Numbered from the stretch's first letter, positions 1 to 9,141 are shown. The stretch is DNA of 19,057 nt from Flavobacterium psychrophilum (GCA_945905915.1 CAMDQL010000029.1:1-19057); one strand, 5' to 3'. A program made the numbers and translations. The notes: generated by a model not told the origin, from the letters alone.

Positions 1-353
1 ATACCTTCAATTGGCGAAATTTTACCTCCTAATACATGATAAACTCCTTTAAACATATTAGTATTTTCCAATGCCATAACATCTCTAACATCTTCAACCA
101 CACAAATAATTGATTTATCTCGTGATGAATTGGAACAAATAGAACAAACTTCAGCATCTGAAATGGTATGGCATGTAGCACAAAACTGAATATCCTTTCG
201 CATCGTTGCCAATGCTTGTGCTAATTCTTCTGTTTGTTCTAAAGGCTGTTTTAATAAATGCAACACCAATCGCAAAGCAGTACGTTTACCAATTCCTGGT
301 AACTGTGCCATTTCGTTGACTGCGTTTTCTACTAATTTTGAAGGCAATTCCAT
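1..353 (-). CDS. recR: Recombination mediator RecR (partial, C-terminus outside window)
   Basis: The first 117 residues of RecR can be read. RecR acts with RecO (and RecF) to load RecA on gapped single-stranded DNA during recombinational repair. A helix-hairpin-helix motif, [17 protein letters not shown], lies at about residues 18-34. A four-cysteine zinc finger follows (C58, C61, C70, C73), and then the beginning of the Toprim domain ([15 protein letters not shown], about 82-96). The reading frame runs off the left edge without a stop. The ATG at 351-353 gives the N-terminus normal for the family. The gene is divergent from the symporter gene, with 89 bases between them. Identification is firm. 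Confidence 0.96.
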   Translation of the reverse strand, partial: MELPSKLVENAVNEMAQLPGIGKRTALRLVLHLLKQPLEQTEELAQALATMRKDIQFCATCHTISDAEVCSICSNSSRDKSIICVVEDVRDVMALENTNMFKGVYHVLGGKISPIEG

Positions 354-357
354 TTCA

Positions 358-365
358 CAAAAGTA
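358..365 (-). promoter_or_regulatory. Possible recR -7 promoter element
   Basis: The minus strand reads TACTTTTG, an exact match to the Bacteroidota -7 consensus TAnnTTTG. Only four bases separate it from the recR ATG, so a transcript starting at the usual distance would have almost no leader. No TTG is present at the expected -33 spacing, so this call rests on the -7 element alone. Confidence 0.35.
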
Positions 366-442
366 ACAAATTTTACTCGTTAGTTTATTTGAAAAAGTGA
401 AGATTATTTATGTAAATTGCCATATTAAAATTAAATAGAAAA

Positions 443-1945
443 ATGAGTCCATTTGCAATTTTATCGTTAATCGTAGTTTACTTTGGTTTACTTTTTATCA
501 TTTCTTATTTTGTGAGTAGAAAAGATAGCGGAAATGAAGCGTTTTTTAAAGCCAATAAAAATTCTAAATGGTATTTAGTAGCCTTCGGAATGATTGGTAC
601 GGCTTTATCGGGCGTAACCTTTATTTCGGTGCCAGGCGAAGTAGGAAATCCAGATTTGCAATTCAAATATTTTCAATTTGTTCTAGGAAATGCTATTGGA
701 TTTATCATTATTGCTAAAGTATTGTTGCCGCTTTATTATCGCATGAACCTTACTTCAATTTATGGTTACATTGAACAAAGACTAGGCACTGTAAGCTATA
801 AAACCGCTGCTTCCATTTTTCTAATTAGTAGAACGATTGGTTCGTCCTTTAGATTGTATTTAGTAGTTATTGTTTTACAACGTTATGTATTTGACTATTA
901 TGGAATTCCGTTTGCATTAACTGTTCTCATTTCGTTAGCATTAATTTTTGCTTATACTTATAAAGGCGGTTTAAAAACAATCATTATTACCGATACGCTT
1001 CAAACCTTTTTCTTAGTTTCATCAGTATTTTTAACGATTATATTTATTTGCAATCATCTTGATTTAAGTTTTTTTGAAGCCTTTGAAACCGTCAAAGAAA
1101 GTCAGTATTCTAAAATATTCTTTTTTGATGATTACCAAAGTGGCAATTATTTCTGGAAACAACTTCTAGGCGGAATCTTTGTGACTATAGCAATGGTAGG
1201 TCTTGATCAAGATTTAATGCAAAAGAATTTGAGTTGTGCAACCATTGGCGAAGCTCAGAAAAACATGTTTACGTTTACCGGAATTTTTGTTATTATAAAT
1301 ATTTTCTTTTTAAGTGTTGGAGCGTTAATATACATCTATGCTGCAAAAAACGGCATCGATGTTCCTCTTGACCTTGTTTCAGGAAAACCAAGAACCGATT
1401 TATTATTTCCAGAAATTGCTTTTAATCATTTAACGTTGATTCCTGCAATTGTGTTTTTGTTAGGTTTAACTGCGGCTACTTTTGCCACAACCGATTCTGC
1501 TTTAACTGCTTTAACTACATCATTTTGTGTTGATTTTTTAGGAATGGACAAAGCTGCAAATCAAAATAAACCCAACATTGTTAGAAACCGCCATTTAGTG
1601 CATATTGGCTTTTCTTTATTGATGTTTATTGTAATCTTAATTTTTAATTCGCTCACAGATCAATCGGTCGTTTCAATGATTTTTACTGTTGCGAGTTATA
1701 CCTATGGCCCTTTATTGGGTTTATATGCTTTTGGATTATTTATAAAATCGAAAACAGTTCACGATAAGTTAGTTCCCATCGTTTGTATAATTGCACCATT
1801 AATTACTTATTGGATTTACAGCAATGCTTCCGAATGGTTTTCTGGTTATGTGTTTTCGGTGGAAATTATTATCATAAATGGAATTATTACCCTAATTGGA
1901 TTACTTATTATTAGCAAACCAACCCAAGAAAACACCAGATTTTAA
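443..1945 (+). CDS. Sodium:solute symporter family protein (SSS family)
   Basis: A 500-residue polytopic inner-membrane protein of the sodium:solute symporter family (LeuT fold). These proteins use the sodium gradient to import small solutes. It has about 13 hydrophobic segments spread over the whole length, as expected. Recognisable family stretches are the N-terminal AFFKANKNSKWYLVAFGM with GTALSGVTFISVPGEVG just after it, an early RTIGSSFRLYL segment, and FATTDSALTALTTSFCVDF at roughly residues 346-364, the region that contributes sodium ligands in the family. The substrate cannot be told from the sequence, and neighbouring genes give no hint. The ATG at 443 gives an N-terminus that enters the first membrane helix directly. 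Its stop overlaps the stop of the convergent gene. Confidence 0.9.
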   Translation: MSPFAILSLIVVYFGLLFIISYFVSRKDSGNEAFFKANKNSKWYLVAFGMIGTALSGVTFISVPGEVGNPDLQFKYFQFVLGNAIGFIIIAKVLLPLYYRMNLTSIYGYIEQRLGTVSYKTAASIFLISRTIGSSFRLYLVVIVLQRYVFDYYGIPFALTVLISLALIFAYTYKGGLKTIIITDTLQTFFLVSSVFLTIIFICNHLDLSFFEAFETVKESQYSKIFFFDDYQSGNYFWKQLLGGIFVTIAMVGLDQDLMQKNLSCATIGEAQKNMFTFTGIFVIINIFFLSVGALIYIYAAKNGIDVPLDLVSGKPRTDLLFPEIAFNHLTLIPAIVFLLGLTAATFATTDSALTALTTSFCVDFLGMDKAANQNKPNIVRNRHLVHIGFSLLMFIVILIFNSLTDQSVVSMIFTVASYTYGPLLGLYAFGLFIKSKTVHDKLVPIVCIIAPLITYWIYSNASEWFSGYVFSVEIIIINGIITLIGLLIISKPTQENTRF

Positions 1946-2298
1946 AATTGATTTGTAGCAAGCATTACTAATGTACAAGCTACTTCATGACTAATCTTAT
2001 TTTCTTTCAAAATAGCATAAAATTCAGGATTTTCTGTGCCAGGATTAAAAATAACACGTCTTGGATGTAAGGATAAAATATAATCATAGTATTCGGATTG
2101 TACCTTCGCATTAATGTACAATGTTATAGTATCAATACCTTGAAATGCTTTTTTTTCGATTTCAATTGGAACATCGAAAGCAATTCCCTTTTGCGCACCA
2201 ATTGCAACTACTTGATGACTTTTATCGACTAAATTGTGAATGGCCTTATAAGAGTAGCGTTCCTTATTTGTAGAAGCACCTATTACTAATGTTTTCAT
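1942..2298 (-). CDS. Small CoA-binding domain protein (CoA_binding_2 / YccU-like)
   Basis: A 118-residue cytoplasmic protein consisting of a single Rossmann-type CoA-binding domain, as in succinyl-CoA ligase alpha subunits but without catalytic domains. The N-terminal TLVIGASTNKERYSYKAI is the nucleotide-binding loop. VVAIGAQKG is the second strand and loop, and VIFNPGTENPEFYAIL is the conserved segment typical of YccU-like proteins. The cellular role of these stand-alone proteins is poorly known, and I assign no reaction. The gene is convergent with the symporter gene: the two stop codons overlap inside the palindrome ATTTTAAAAT, with no room for a separate terminator. It is divergent from the marC-like gene. 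Confidence 0.88.
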   Translation of the reverse strand: MKTLVIGASTNKERYSYKAIHNLVDKSHQVVAIGAQKGIAFDVPIEIEKKAFQGIDTITLYINAKVQSEYYDYILSLHPRRVIFNPGTENPEFYAILKENKISHEVACTLVMLATNQF

Positions 2299-2387
2299 TA
2301 TCTAATATTTTTTATAAATTTATGAAATAATCTTTACACAATTACCGATAGAATTCTAAAATTTTATTTCACTCTAAAATTGTTTTG

Positions 2388-2395
2388 TATCTTTA
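2388..2395 (+). promoter_or_regulatory. Possible -7 element for the marC-like gene
   Basis: TATCTTTA, followed by CAAAAAA, differs from the Bacteroidota -7 consensus TAnnTTTG only in the last base. It lies 13 bases before the preferred ATG at 2409, so the leader would be short. No convincing TTG is found at the -33 spacing. Confidence 0.35.
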
Positions 2396-2408
2396 CAAAA
2401 AATCAGAT

Positions 2409-3032
2409 ATGGAAGTATTCGTTTATTTATTTGCAGCACTTTTTTCGGTATTAAACCCAATTGGAACAGTACCTATTTTCGTAGGATTAACTCAAGATTA
2501 CACTAAGAAAGAGCGATCTAAAGTTTCGCTTTGGACTGCATTTAATGTGTTTATTATACTTTTAGTTTCATTTTTTATTGGTCAATATGTATTGTCATTT
2601 TTTGGAATTACCATTACAGCGCTTCGGATTGCAGGAGGAATAATTATTGCTAGTTCTGGTTTTTCATTATTGAATGGAAAATTTTCTAAAAATAAAGGAA
2701 TTGATAAAAAAGCCGAAGTTGAAGCACACAGTAGAAATGATATTGCTTTAACGCCTTTAGCCATGCCAATGTTAGCAGGTCCGGGTTCCATTTCGTTATT
2801 AATTGCTTATTATCAAGATCATCATAGCACCAATGAAATCATTATTTCTACACTAGCAATTTTTGTGGTTGCTTTTGCGATTTATTTTGTTTTGAGGAGT
2901 GCCCATTATTTGGCTAAAATATTAGGCGCTTCAGGTATTGTTGCTATTTCAAGAATTATTGGTTTTTTAACCATTGCCATTGGAATTCAATACATCATAA
3001 GTTCAGTTTTGAGTATTGTAAGAGGTGTTTAA
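2409..3032 (+). CDS. MarC family integral membrane protein
   Basis: A 207-residue protein with six hydrophobic helices in the usual MarC (UPF0056) arrangement: FVYLFAALFSVLNPIGTVPIF at the N-terminus, then RIAGGIIIASSGFSLLNG, LTPLAMPMLAGPGSISLLIA and a C-terminal IIGFLTIAIGIQYIISSV helix. The NPIGTVPIF and PLAMPMLAGPGSI motifs are diagnostic of the family. MarC proteins were once linked to multiple antibiotic resistance, but that role was withdrawn; the transported substrate is unknown. The start is placed at ATG 2409. An upstream in-frame TTG at 2385 would add eight residues with no family counterpart and would overlap the likely promoter. A strong hairpin follows the gene. Confidence 0.92.
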   Translation: MEVFVYLFAALFSVLNPIGTVPIFVGLTQDYTKKERSKVSLWTAFNVFIILLVSFFIGQYVLSFFGITITALRIAGGIIIASSGFSLLNGKFSKNKGIDKKAEVEAHSRNDIALTPLAMPMLAGPGSISLLIAYYQDHHSTNEIIISTLAIFVVAFAIYFVLRSAHYLAKILGASGIVAISRIIGFLTIAIGIQYIISSVLSIVRGV

Positions 3033-3039
3033 TTAATAA

Positions 3040-3119
3040 ATTCCAAAAAAGAAACATATTCCAAATTCCAAAAGTTAAATAAAACCACTTTTGGAATTTG
3101 GAATTTTTTATATTGGAAT
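3040..3119. repeat. Inverted array of 7-base ATTCCAA units, probable two-way terminator
   Basis: A perfect 17-base inverted repeat (3058-3074 with 3088-3104, loop of 13) lies between the stops of two convergent genes and is followed on the plus strand by six Ts (3104-3109). That is terminator geometry for the marC-like gene. On the minus strand the tail is T-rich but interrupted, so termination of ctlX transcripts is plausible but weaker. The arms are built of the unit ATTCCAA at 3040, 3058 and 3065, mirrored as TTGGAAT at 3091, 3098 and 3113. The last copy abuts the ctlX stop codon. Confidence 0.8.
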
Positions 3120-4055
3120 TTACTCCTTTGGTAAGAAAATTTCTACCATCATACAACGAGCACTTCCTCCCCCACAAGCTTCAATTGTATCTAAACTCGA
3201 ACTCACAATAATAACATGCTCCTCTAATTGCGCAATTTGTTTTTTAGTCAAACTTTGATGTGCCGATGCACTCATAATTAAATATCTTCTATCATCTGTT
3301 CCTTTGACTTCGAGCATATTTCCAGCAAAATTATTCACTTGGTCTTCGGTGATTAGAATTACCTCTTTTTCGTCACCTTTTAAACTATCTAAAACCATTT
3401 TGCGTTCTTTTTTATCATCGATACAATCGATACAAATGACCGCAAATGTTTCGCCAACACACATTATTACATTAGTATGATAAATGTGTTTTCTTTCTCT
3501 ATTTACTGTTTGAAAGGCTTCAAAAATTACAGGTGTAAATTCAAAATCTTCGCAAAATTCAATAAATAATTCTTCATCTGCTCTTGGCGATAAAGCACAA
3601 TATGCTTTTCCATTGGCTCGATCTAAAACAATACTTCCGGTTCCTTCTAAGAAAACATCATCTTCTTCTGCTGAAGTATAATCCATTATTTCATTAATAA
3701 GAAATCCAGCTTCTTCTAAATTATCTAAAACATCTTCGCGACGCTCTAAACGACGATTTTCAGCAAACATTGGATACAAAACAACATCGCCATTTTCATG
3801 AAACGAAATCCAGTTATTTGGAAAAATACTATCGGGTGTATCAGGACTTAGCGTGTCTTCAACTACGATAACGTGCAACCCGATCATTTTTAATTTTTGA
3901 ACGAAAGTATCAAATTCTTCTTGCGCTTTAGCATTAACTGAAGTTGGCGTTAAATTATCCAAAACTTTTTGGTAATAATTATTTACGGCTGTTTGTTCAT
4001 TCATTCGGAATGCTACCGGACGAATCATCAATATGGAATTAGTGGTTTGGTTCAT
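3120..4055 (-). CDS. ctlX: Citrulline-utilisation hydrolase CtlX-type (amidinotransferase superfamily)
   Basis: A 311-residue cytoplasmic enzyme of the guanidino-group modifying superfamily, in the subfamily now usually named CtlX (formerly amidinotransferase FN0238 type). Visible elements are SILMIRPVAFRMNEQT at the N-terminus, SIFPNNWISFHENG (76-89), EGTGSIVLDR (137-146), a histidine in KHIYHTNVIMCVGE (H193), and the C-terminal ACGGGSARCMMVEIF. By analogy with related hydrolases, C301 of the GGGSxRC motif is the likely nucleophile and H193 the general base. The family is linked to citrulline use; the exact reaction in this organism is inferred. It lies 76 bases downstream of a second, distant superfamily member on the same strand, suggesting shared arginine or citrulline metabolism. 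Confidence 0.85.
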   Translation of the reverse strand: MNQTTNSILMIRPVAFRMNEQTAVNNYYQKVLDNLTPTSVNAKAQEEFDTFVQKLKMIGLHVIVVEDTLSPDTPDSIFPNNWISFHENGDVVLYPMFAENRRLERREDVLDNLEEAGFLINEIMDYTSAEEDDVFLEGTGSIVLDRANGKAYCALSPRADEELFIEFCEDFEFTPVIFEAFQTVNRERKHIYHTNVIMCVGETFAVICIDCIDDKKERKMVLDSLKGDEKEVILITEDQVNNFAGNMLEVKGTDDRRYLIMSASAHQSLTKKQIAQLEEHVIIVSSSLDTIEACGGGSARCMMVEIFLPKE

Positions 4056-4072
4056 GTTATTTTTTGTTTGAA

Positions 4073-4124
4073 GTTTCAGGTTTCAAGTTTCAGGTTTTAT
4101 AACTTGAAACGTTAAACTTGAAAC
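4073..4124. repeat. Inverted array of 7-base GTTTCAR units between the two hydrolase genes
   Basis: Three head-to-tail heptamers (GTTTCAG at 4073, GTTTCAA at 4080, GTTTCAG at 4087) are followed by two inverted copies, TTGAAAC at 4104 and 4118. The best hairpin pairs 4080-4090 with 4114-4124 (11 base pairs, loop of 23). There is no T-run after the stem in the direction of the flanking genes, so it is not a standard terminator for them. It may be a processing or stability element. Confidence 0.75.
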
Positions 4125-4131
4125 AAAATTT

Positions 4132-5046
4132 TTATTCTCTAATTAATGGTAAAGTTGAACATCTTAATAAGCCTTCTTGTTTGGCAATTTCGGCATACGG
4201 AATTTCTTCAACCGTAAATCCGTTATTGCGAAGCCAGTTGTTTAATCGAGTAAAATTCTTTTCAGAAACTACCACATCTGGTGCAATAGAAAAAACATTG
4301 GAGTTCATGTGATACATTTCCTCTCTTTCAATGTGAAACAGATTTTCCTTTCCGAACAAATTCACTAAAAACATATAATCAGCTTCTTCACGGAAGCCGC
4401 TTTTATAAATAATTCCTTTATTGGATCCTACTGGTTGAAAACAGCAGTCTAAATGTAATGCGTTATCTCGTGGCTCAATTTTCGATTTTACTAAATCAAA
4501 TTCCTTAACTATTTTATTTGGAAATAATTCTTTAATATAGTTGACACCTTGCCAGTTGGTTCTTGCCGTAATATAATCTTTATAATCTGAACCTTTATAG
4601 GTGCCAATAAAAATATAATCATTCCAAAGCATTACATCGCCGCCTTCAATATGCACTTCTTCTGGCGGACGGACTACTTTTTTTGGGTCAATTTGATCAA
4701 TAACATACTGAATAGCGTCTAATTCACGCTCACGATCTGGTAATATATTTGCTTTTATAAAAACATCATCAATTACAAAACCTATATCTCTTGCAAAAAT
4801 TTGATTGTAATTGTCAATTATTTGGGGTCTGAAAACTTTAACATCGTATTTTTGGAATACTGCATTAAAAGCCTCCATTTCATTCACCATATCTTCTTCA
4901 ACAGGGTAAGTTCCTGCTTTTATGTGTTCTAATGACTTTGGATCATAGGCTTCTTCAATTGTAGGAGTTGGACCGTTACTTATTGCAGTTCCTAACACCA
5001 CCGCCCTCAATCGGGAAGTTTCGTTTTTAACATTTAAAGGCAACAT
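4132..5046 (-). CDS. Arginine deiminase / DDAH-like amidinohydrolase
   Basis: A 304-residue cytoplasmic protein with the pentein fold signature of arginine deiminases, dimethylarginine dimethylaminohydrolases and amidinotransferases. The expected catalytic positions are present in order: FARDIGFV (acidic residue D87), HIEGGDVML (E134, D137), ALHLDCCFQPVG (H198, D200), and a C-terminal GLLRCSTLPLIRE with the probable nucleophile C296. The glycine-rich stretch normally just before the cysteine is reduced to EGLL. The true substrate (arginine, a methylated arginine or another guanidino compound) cannot be read from the sequence. It is probably transcribed with the ctlX gene downstream, because no promoter-like site is seen between them. 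Confidence 0.8.
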   Translation of the reverse strand: MLPLNVKNETSRLRAVVLGTAISNGPTPTIEEAYDPKSLEHIKAGTYPVEEDMVNEMEAFNAVFQKYDVKVFRPQIIDNYNQIFARDIGFVIDDVFIKANILPDRERELDAIQYVIDQIDPKKVVRPPEEVHIEGGDVMLWNDYIFIGTYKGSDYKDYITARTNWQGVNYIKELFPNKIVKEFDLVKSKIEPRDNALHLDCCFQPVGSNKGIIYKSGFREEADYMFLVNLFGKENLFHIEREEMYHMNSNVFSIAPDVVVSEKNFTRLNNWLRNNGFTVEEIPYAEIAKQEGLLRCSTLPLIRE

Positions 5047-5087
5047 AGTTTATTTTTTAATTGTGCTTATTGGTTTTAGCTATAAAG

Positions 5088-5124
5088 CAAATATAGTAAA
5101 TTGAATTGAGAAAGTGAGTCCAAA
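5088..5124 (-). promoter_or_regulatory. Possible promoter of the arginine deiminase-like gene
   Basis: The minus strand carries TATATTTG at 5088-5095, an exact Bacteroidota -7 match, about 41 bases before the ATG. A TTTG occurs upstream at 5121-5124, but the 25-base spacing is longer than the usual 17-23. It lies directly downstream of the gltA terminator, where a new promoter would be expected. Confidence 0.45.
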
Positions 5125-5138
5125 AAAACATGTGAAAT

Positions 5139-5164
5139 AAAAAAACCCATCAAAAGATGGGTTT
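5139..5164 (-). terminator. Intrinsic terminator of gltA
   Basis: On the minus strand AAACCCATC pairs perfectly with GATGGGTTT (arms 5156-5164 and 5143-5151, loop of four). The stem runs into seven Ts (5139-5145), the first of which belong to it. It begins four bases after the gltA stop codon. Confidence 0.9.
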
Positions 5165-5168
5165 AAAA

Positions 5169-6452
5169 TTATCTGTTATTTACCTCTTTAAAATTGCGCA
5201 ACGGATACCCAGTATACACTTGTCTAGGGCGCCCAATTGGCTCTTTGTTAATGCGCATTTCTTTCCATTGTGCTATCCATCCGGGTAAACGACCAATGGC
5301 AAATAAAACGGTAAACATTTCAACCGGAATTCCCATAGCACGGTAAATTATTCCAGAATAAAAATCTACGTTTGGATATAAGTTTCTAGATTTGAAATAT
5401 TCGTCTTCCAAAGCTACTTTTTCTAATTGTTTAGCAATATCTAATAATGGATCATCAACTCCTAAAGCCGTTAAAACATCGTCAGCTGCTTGTTTAATAA
5501 TCGTTGCTCTTGGATCAAAGTTTTTGTAAACTCTATGCCCAAATCCCATCAAACGGAATGAATCGTCTTTGTCTTTTGCTTTTAGAACAAATTTTGCAAC
5601 ATCACCACCATTGTCATGAATTTCTTGTAACATTTCTAATACCGCTTGATTTGCACCACCATGAAGTGGTCCCCAAAGTGCAGAAACCCCTGCAGAAATT
5701 GAAGCAAACAATCCAGCATGAGAAGAACCTACAATTCTAACTGTTGAAGTTGAACAGTTTTGCTCATGATCTGCGTGAAGAATGAATAATTTATCTAATG
5801 CTGCAACCACTTTTGGATCAGCTTTATAAGGGCCGGTAGGTAATTCAAACATTAATCGCATGAAATTATCTACATATCCTTTAGTGTTGTCATAATAATT
5901 TAATGGATAACCCATAGATTTTCTATAAGTCCATGTTGCAATAACAAGAAATTTACCAATTGTTTTACAAACAGCCTCATACATTTCTTTTTCGTTATGA
6001 GGATTTACAGACTTTGGATTGAAGGCTGTTAATGCACTTGTTAATGAAGACAAAACACCCATTGGATGGGCCGTTTTTGGAAAACCATCAATGATGTTTT
6101 TCATTTCTTCATTTACTAATGTATATTTACGAATATCGTTTTCAAATTTTTCTAATTGCGCATTGGTTGGCAATTCTCCAAAAATCAATAAATAAGAAAC
6201 TTCTAAAAAATTTGCTTTGTCGGCTAAATCTTCAATAGAATATCCTCTATATCGAAGAATCCCTTCTTCTCCATCTAAAAAGGTTATTTCACTTTTACAA
6301 GATCCCGAATTTTTATATCCCGGGTCGATAGTGATAGCGCCAGAAGCACTACGTAATTTCTCGATATCGATAGCTACTTCATTTTCAGATCCTTGAATAA
6401 CCGGAAACTCATACTTTTTGCCATCGAGTTCTAATATTGCAATTTTTGACAT
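5169..6452 (-). CDS. gltA: Citrate synthase
   Basis: Citrate synthase condenses acetyl-CoA with oxaloacetate, the entry step of the TCA cycle, in the cytoplasm. The protein has 427 residues, the same length as the E. coli type II enzyme, and its residues align almost number for number: H264 in WGPLHGGANQA, H306 in GFGHRVYKNFDPRA, D363 in NVDFYSGIIYRA, and H229 in ILHADHEQN. The N-terminal domain typical of the hexameric Gram-negative type (ELDGKKYEFPVI, then ITFLDGEEGILRYRGY) is complete. The ATG at 6450-6452 fits the family N-terminus. The gene is monocistronic by appearance, bounded by terminators on both sides. I saw no exact consensus promoter in the region upstream. Confidence 0.98.
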   Translation of the reverse strand: MSKIAILELDGKKYEFPVIQGSENEVAIDIEKLRSASGAITIDPGYKNSGSCKSEITFLDGEEGILRYRGYSIEDLADKANFLEVSYLLIFGELPTNAQLEKFENDIRKYTLVNEEMKNIIDGFPKTAHPMGVLSSLTSALTAFNPKSVNPHNEKEMYEAVCKTIGKFLVIATWTYRKSMGYPLNYYDNTKGYVDNFMRLMFELPTGPYKADPKVVAALDKLFILHADHEQNCSTSTVRIVGSSHAGLFASISAGVSALWGPLHGGANQAVLEMLQEIHDNGGDVAKFVLKAKDKDDSFRLMGFGHRVYKNFDPRATIIKQAADDVLTALGVDDPLLDIAKQLEKVALEDEYFKSRNLYPNVDFYSGIIYRAMGIPVEMFTVLFAIGRLPGWIAQWKEMRINKEPIGRPRQVYTGYPLRNFKEVNNR

Positions 6453-6561
6453 ATTATAAAAATGTGATTTTTGAAAAATATTAATGTATGTTGCGAATTT
6501 AATAAATAATACGCAAACGATAAAGTAAATTATGCTAAAAAATGGTTAAATAATACACATG

Positions 6562-6598
6562 AAAAACCCTTTCAAAATTTACATTAAGAAAGGGTTTT
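6562..6598 (-). terminator. Intrinsic terminator of eno
   Basis: A perfect 11-base inverted repeat (6563-6573 with 6588-6598, loop of 14) reads AAAACCCTTTC and GAAAGGGTTTT on either strand. On the minus strand, downstream of eno, the stem merges into a run of five Ts. The plus strand also ends T-rich, so the element could act in both directions. Confidence 0.85.
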
Positions 6599-6636
6599 AT
6601 TTTTAGTTTCTGAACCAAGTTCAGTATAACAATAGT

Positions 6637-7947
<1,311 letters not shown>

Positions 7948-7968
7948 TTAGTATTTTAAGAATAATAA

Positions 7969-7976
7969 CAAATTTA
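7969..7976 (-). promoter_or_regulatory. Possible -7 promoter element of eno
   Basis: The minus strand reads TAAATTTG, an exact match to TAnnTTTG, 36 bases before the eno ATG. The nearest upstream TTG is 15 bases away, slightly closer than usual, so the -33 element is uncertain. Confidence 0.45.
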
Positions 7977-8031
7977 AAACTTAAAATTGAACAATATTAT
8001 GAAATGCAAAAAACTTATAAACGATAACGTT

Positions 8032-9141
8032 TTAGTTGGTTGCAGATTTAATATTTTCGATAAATTGATCAAATAAATAGCTAGAATCGTGTGGTCCTGG
8101 ACTTGCTTCTGGATGATATTGCACTGAAAAACAATTTTTAGATTTCATACGCATTCCAGCCACAGTTCCGTCATTCAAATGTTCGTGTGTCAATTCGAAA
8201 TCTGGATGCTTGTCTAATTCATCACGTACAATTGCAAAACCATGATTTTGAGAAGTAATTTCACCTTTTCCTGTTAATATATTTTTAACTGGATGATTGA
8301 TTCCGCGGTGACCGTTGAACATTTTATAAGTAGAAATTCCGTTTGCTAATCCAATAATTTGGTGTCCTAAACAAATTCCGAACAAAGGTTTATTTTCGTT
8401 TAATATTTGTTTAGCCACTTCTTGAGCACTTTCTAACGGTTCAGGATCGCCAGGACCATTTGATAAAAAATACCCATCTGGATTAAAGGCTTTTAAATCT
8501 TGAAAAGAAGCGTTATAAGGAAACACTTTGATGTAACAATCTCTTGTAGCAAGATTGCGAAGGATATTTGTTTTGATGCCTAGGTCTAAGGCAGAAATCT
8601 TGTATTTTGCAGTTTCGTTTCCGAAGAAATAAGGCGTTGTAGTTGAAACTTTTGAAGCTAATTCCAATCCATTCATGTCTGGAACTTGCTTTAATCTCTC
8701 TTTTAATTCTTCAATTGGCGTTCCATCAGTACAAATAACTGCATTCATAGCCCCGTTATCTCTAATATAACTCACTAAAGCTCTTGTATCAACATCAGAA
8801 ATTACTATAAGATTTTGTTTTTTCAAATAGTCAAATAAACTTTCAGTAGCATCTACGCGTGAATAATTAAAACTAAAATTTTTACAAACTAATCCAGAAA
8901 TTTTGACTGAATTTGACTCTACATCTTTCTCATTAACGCCGTAGTTTCCAATATGTGCATTAGTAGTAACCATAATTTGACCGAAATAAGAAGGATCGGT
9001 AAAAATTTCTTGATAACCCGTGGTACCTGTATTAAAAGCAACTTCTCCGAAAGTAATGCCTTCAATTCCAATTGATTTTCCGTGAAAAATAGTTCCGTCT
9101 TTTAACAATAAAACGGCTTTAGATCGATTGTTGTATTTCAT
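8032..9141 (-). CDS. carA: Carbamoyl-phosphate synthetase small subunit (glutaminase)
   Basis: CarA is the glutamine amidotransferase subunit that hydrolyses glutamine and channels ammonia to CarB for carbamoyl phosphate, the precursor of pyrimidines and arginine. With the ATG at 9139-9141 it has 369 residues. The N-terminal CPSase_sm_chain domain (LLLKDGTIFHGKSIG, then FNTGTTGYQEIFTDPSYFGQ) is followed from about residue 181 by a class I GATase domain with nucleophile C257 in FGICLGHQIIG and H343/E345 in QYHPEASPGP. An in-frame TTG at 9163-9165 would add eight residues, but it is part of the -7 promoter element, so it is not used here. carB is not nearby in this window, although carAB are adjacent in many bacteria. 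Confidence 0.96.
   Translation of the reverse strand: MKYNNRSKAVLLLKDGTIFHGKSIGIEGITFGEVAFNTGTTGYQEIFTDPSYFGQIMVTTNAHIGNYGVNEKDVESNSVKISGLVCKNFSFNYSRVDATESLFDYLKKQNLIVISDVDTRALVSYIRDNGAMNAVICTDGTPIEELKERLKQVPDMNGLELASKVSTTTPYFFGNETAKYKISALDLGIKTNILRNLATRDCYIKVFPYNASFQDLKAFNPDGYFLSNGPGDPEPLESAQEVAKQILNENKPLFGICLGHQIIGLANGISTYKMFNGHRGINHPVKNILTGKGEITSQNHGFAIVRDELDKHPDFELTHEHLNDGTVAGMRMKSKNCFSVQYHPEASPGPHDSSYLFDQFIENIKSATN

Noticed and set aside
2385..2408. Upstream TTG start adding eight residues to the MarC-family protein
   Set aside because: The added residues have no family counterpart and overlap a promoter-like element; the ATG at 2409 gives the normal N-terminus.
2995..3177. Minus-strand open frame spanning the marC end and ctlX end
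   Set aside because: Most of it translates the inverted repeat and terminator region in low-complexity form, and it overlaps two well-supported genes.
4073..4124. Repeat array as a possible CRISPR
   Set aside because: Units are seven bases long, directly adjacent and partly inverted, with no unique spacers and no cas genes.
6453..6561. Promoter for gltA
   Set aside because: The best site (TAAATTCG at 6494-6501) has one mismatch and a wrong spacing to the upstream TTTG, so no call is made, although a promoter must exist nearby.
8019..8032. AAACG-ATAA-CGTTT hairpin at the carA stop codon as a terminator
   Set aside because: The stem has only five base pairs, and the following T-run on the minus strand is interrupted; too weak to call.
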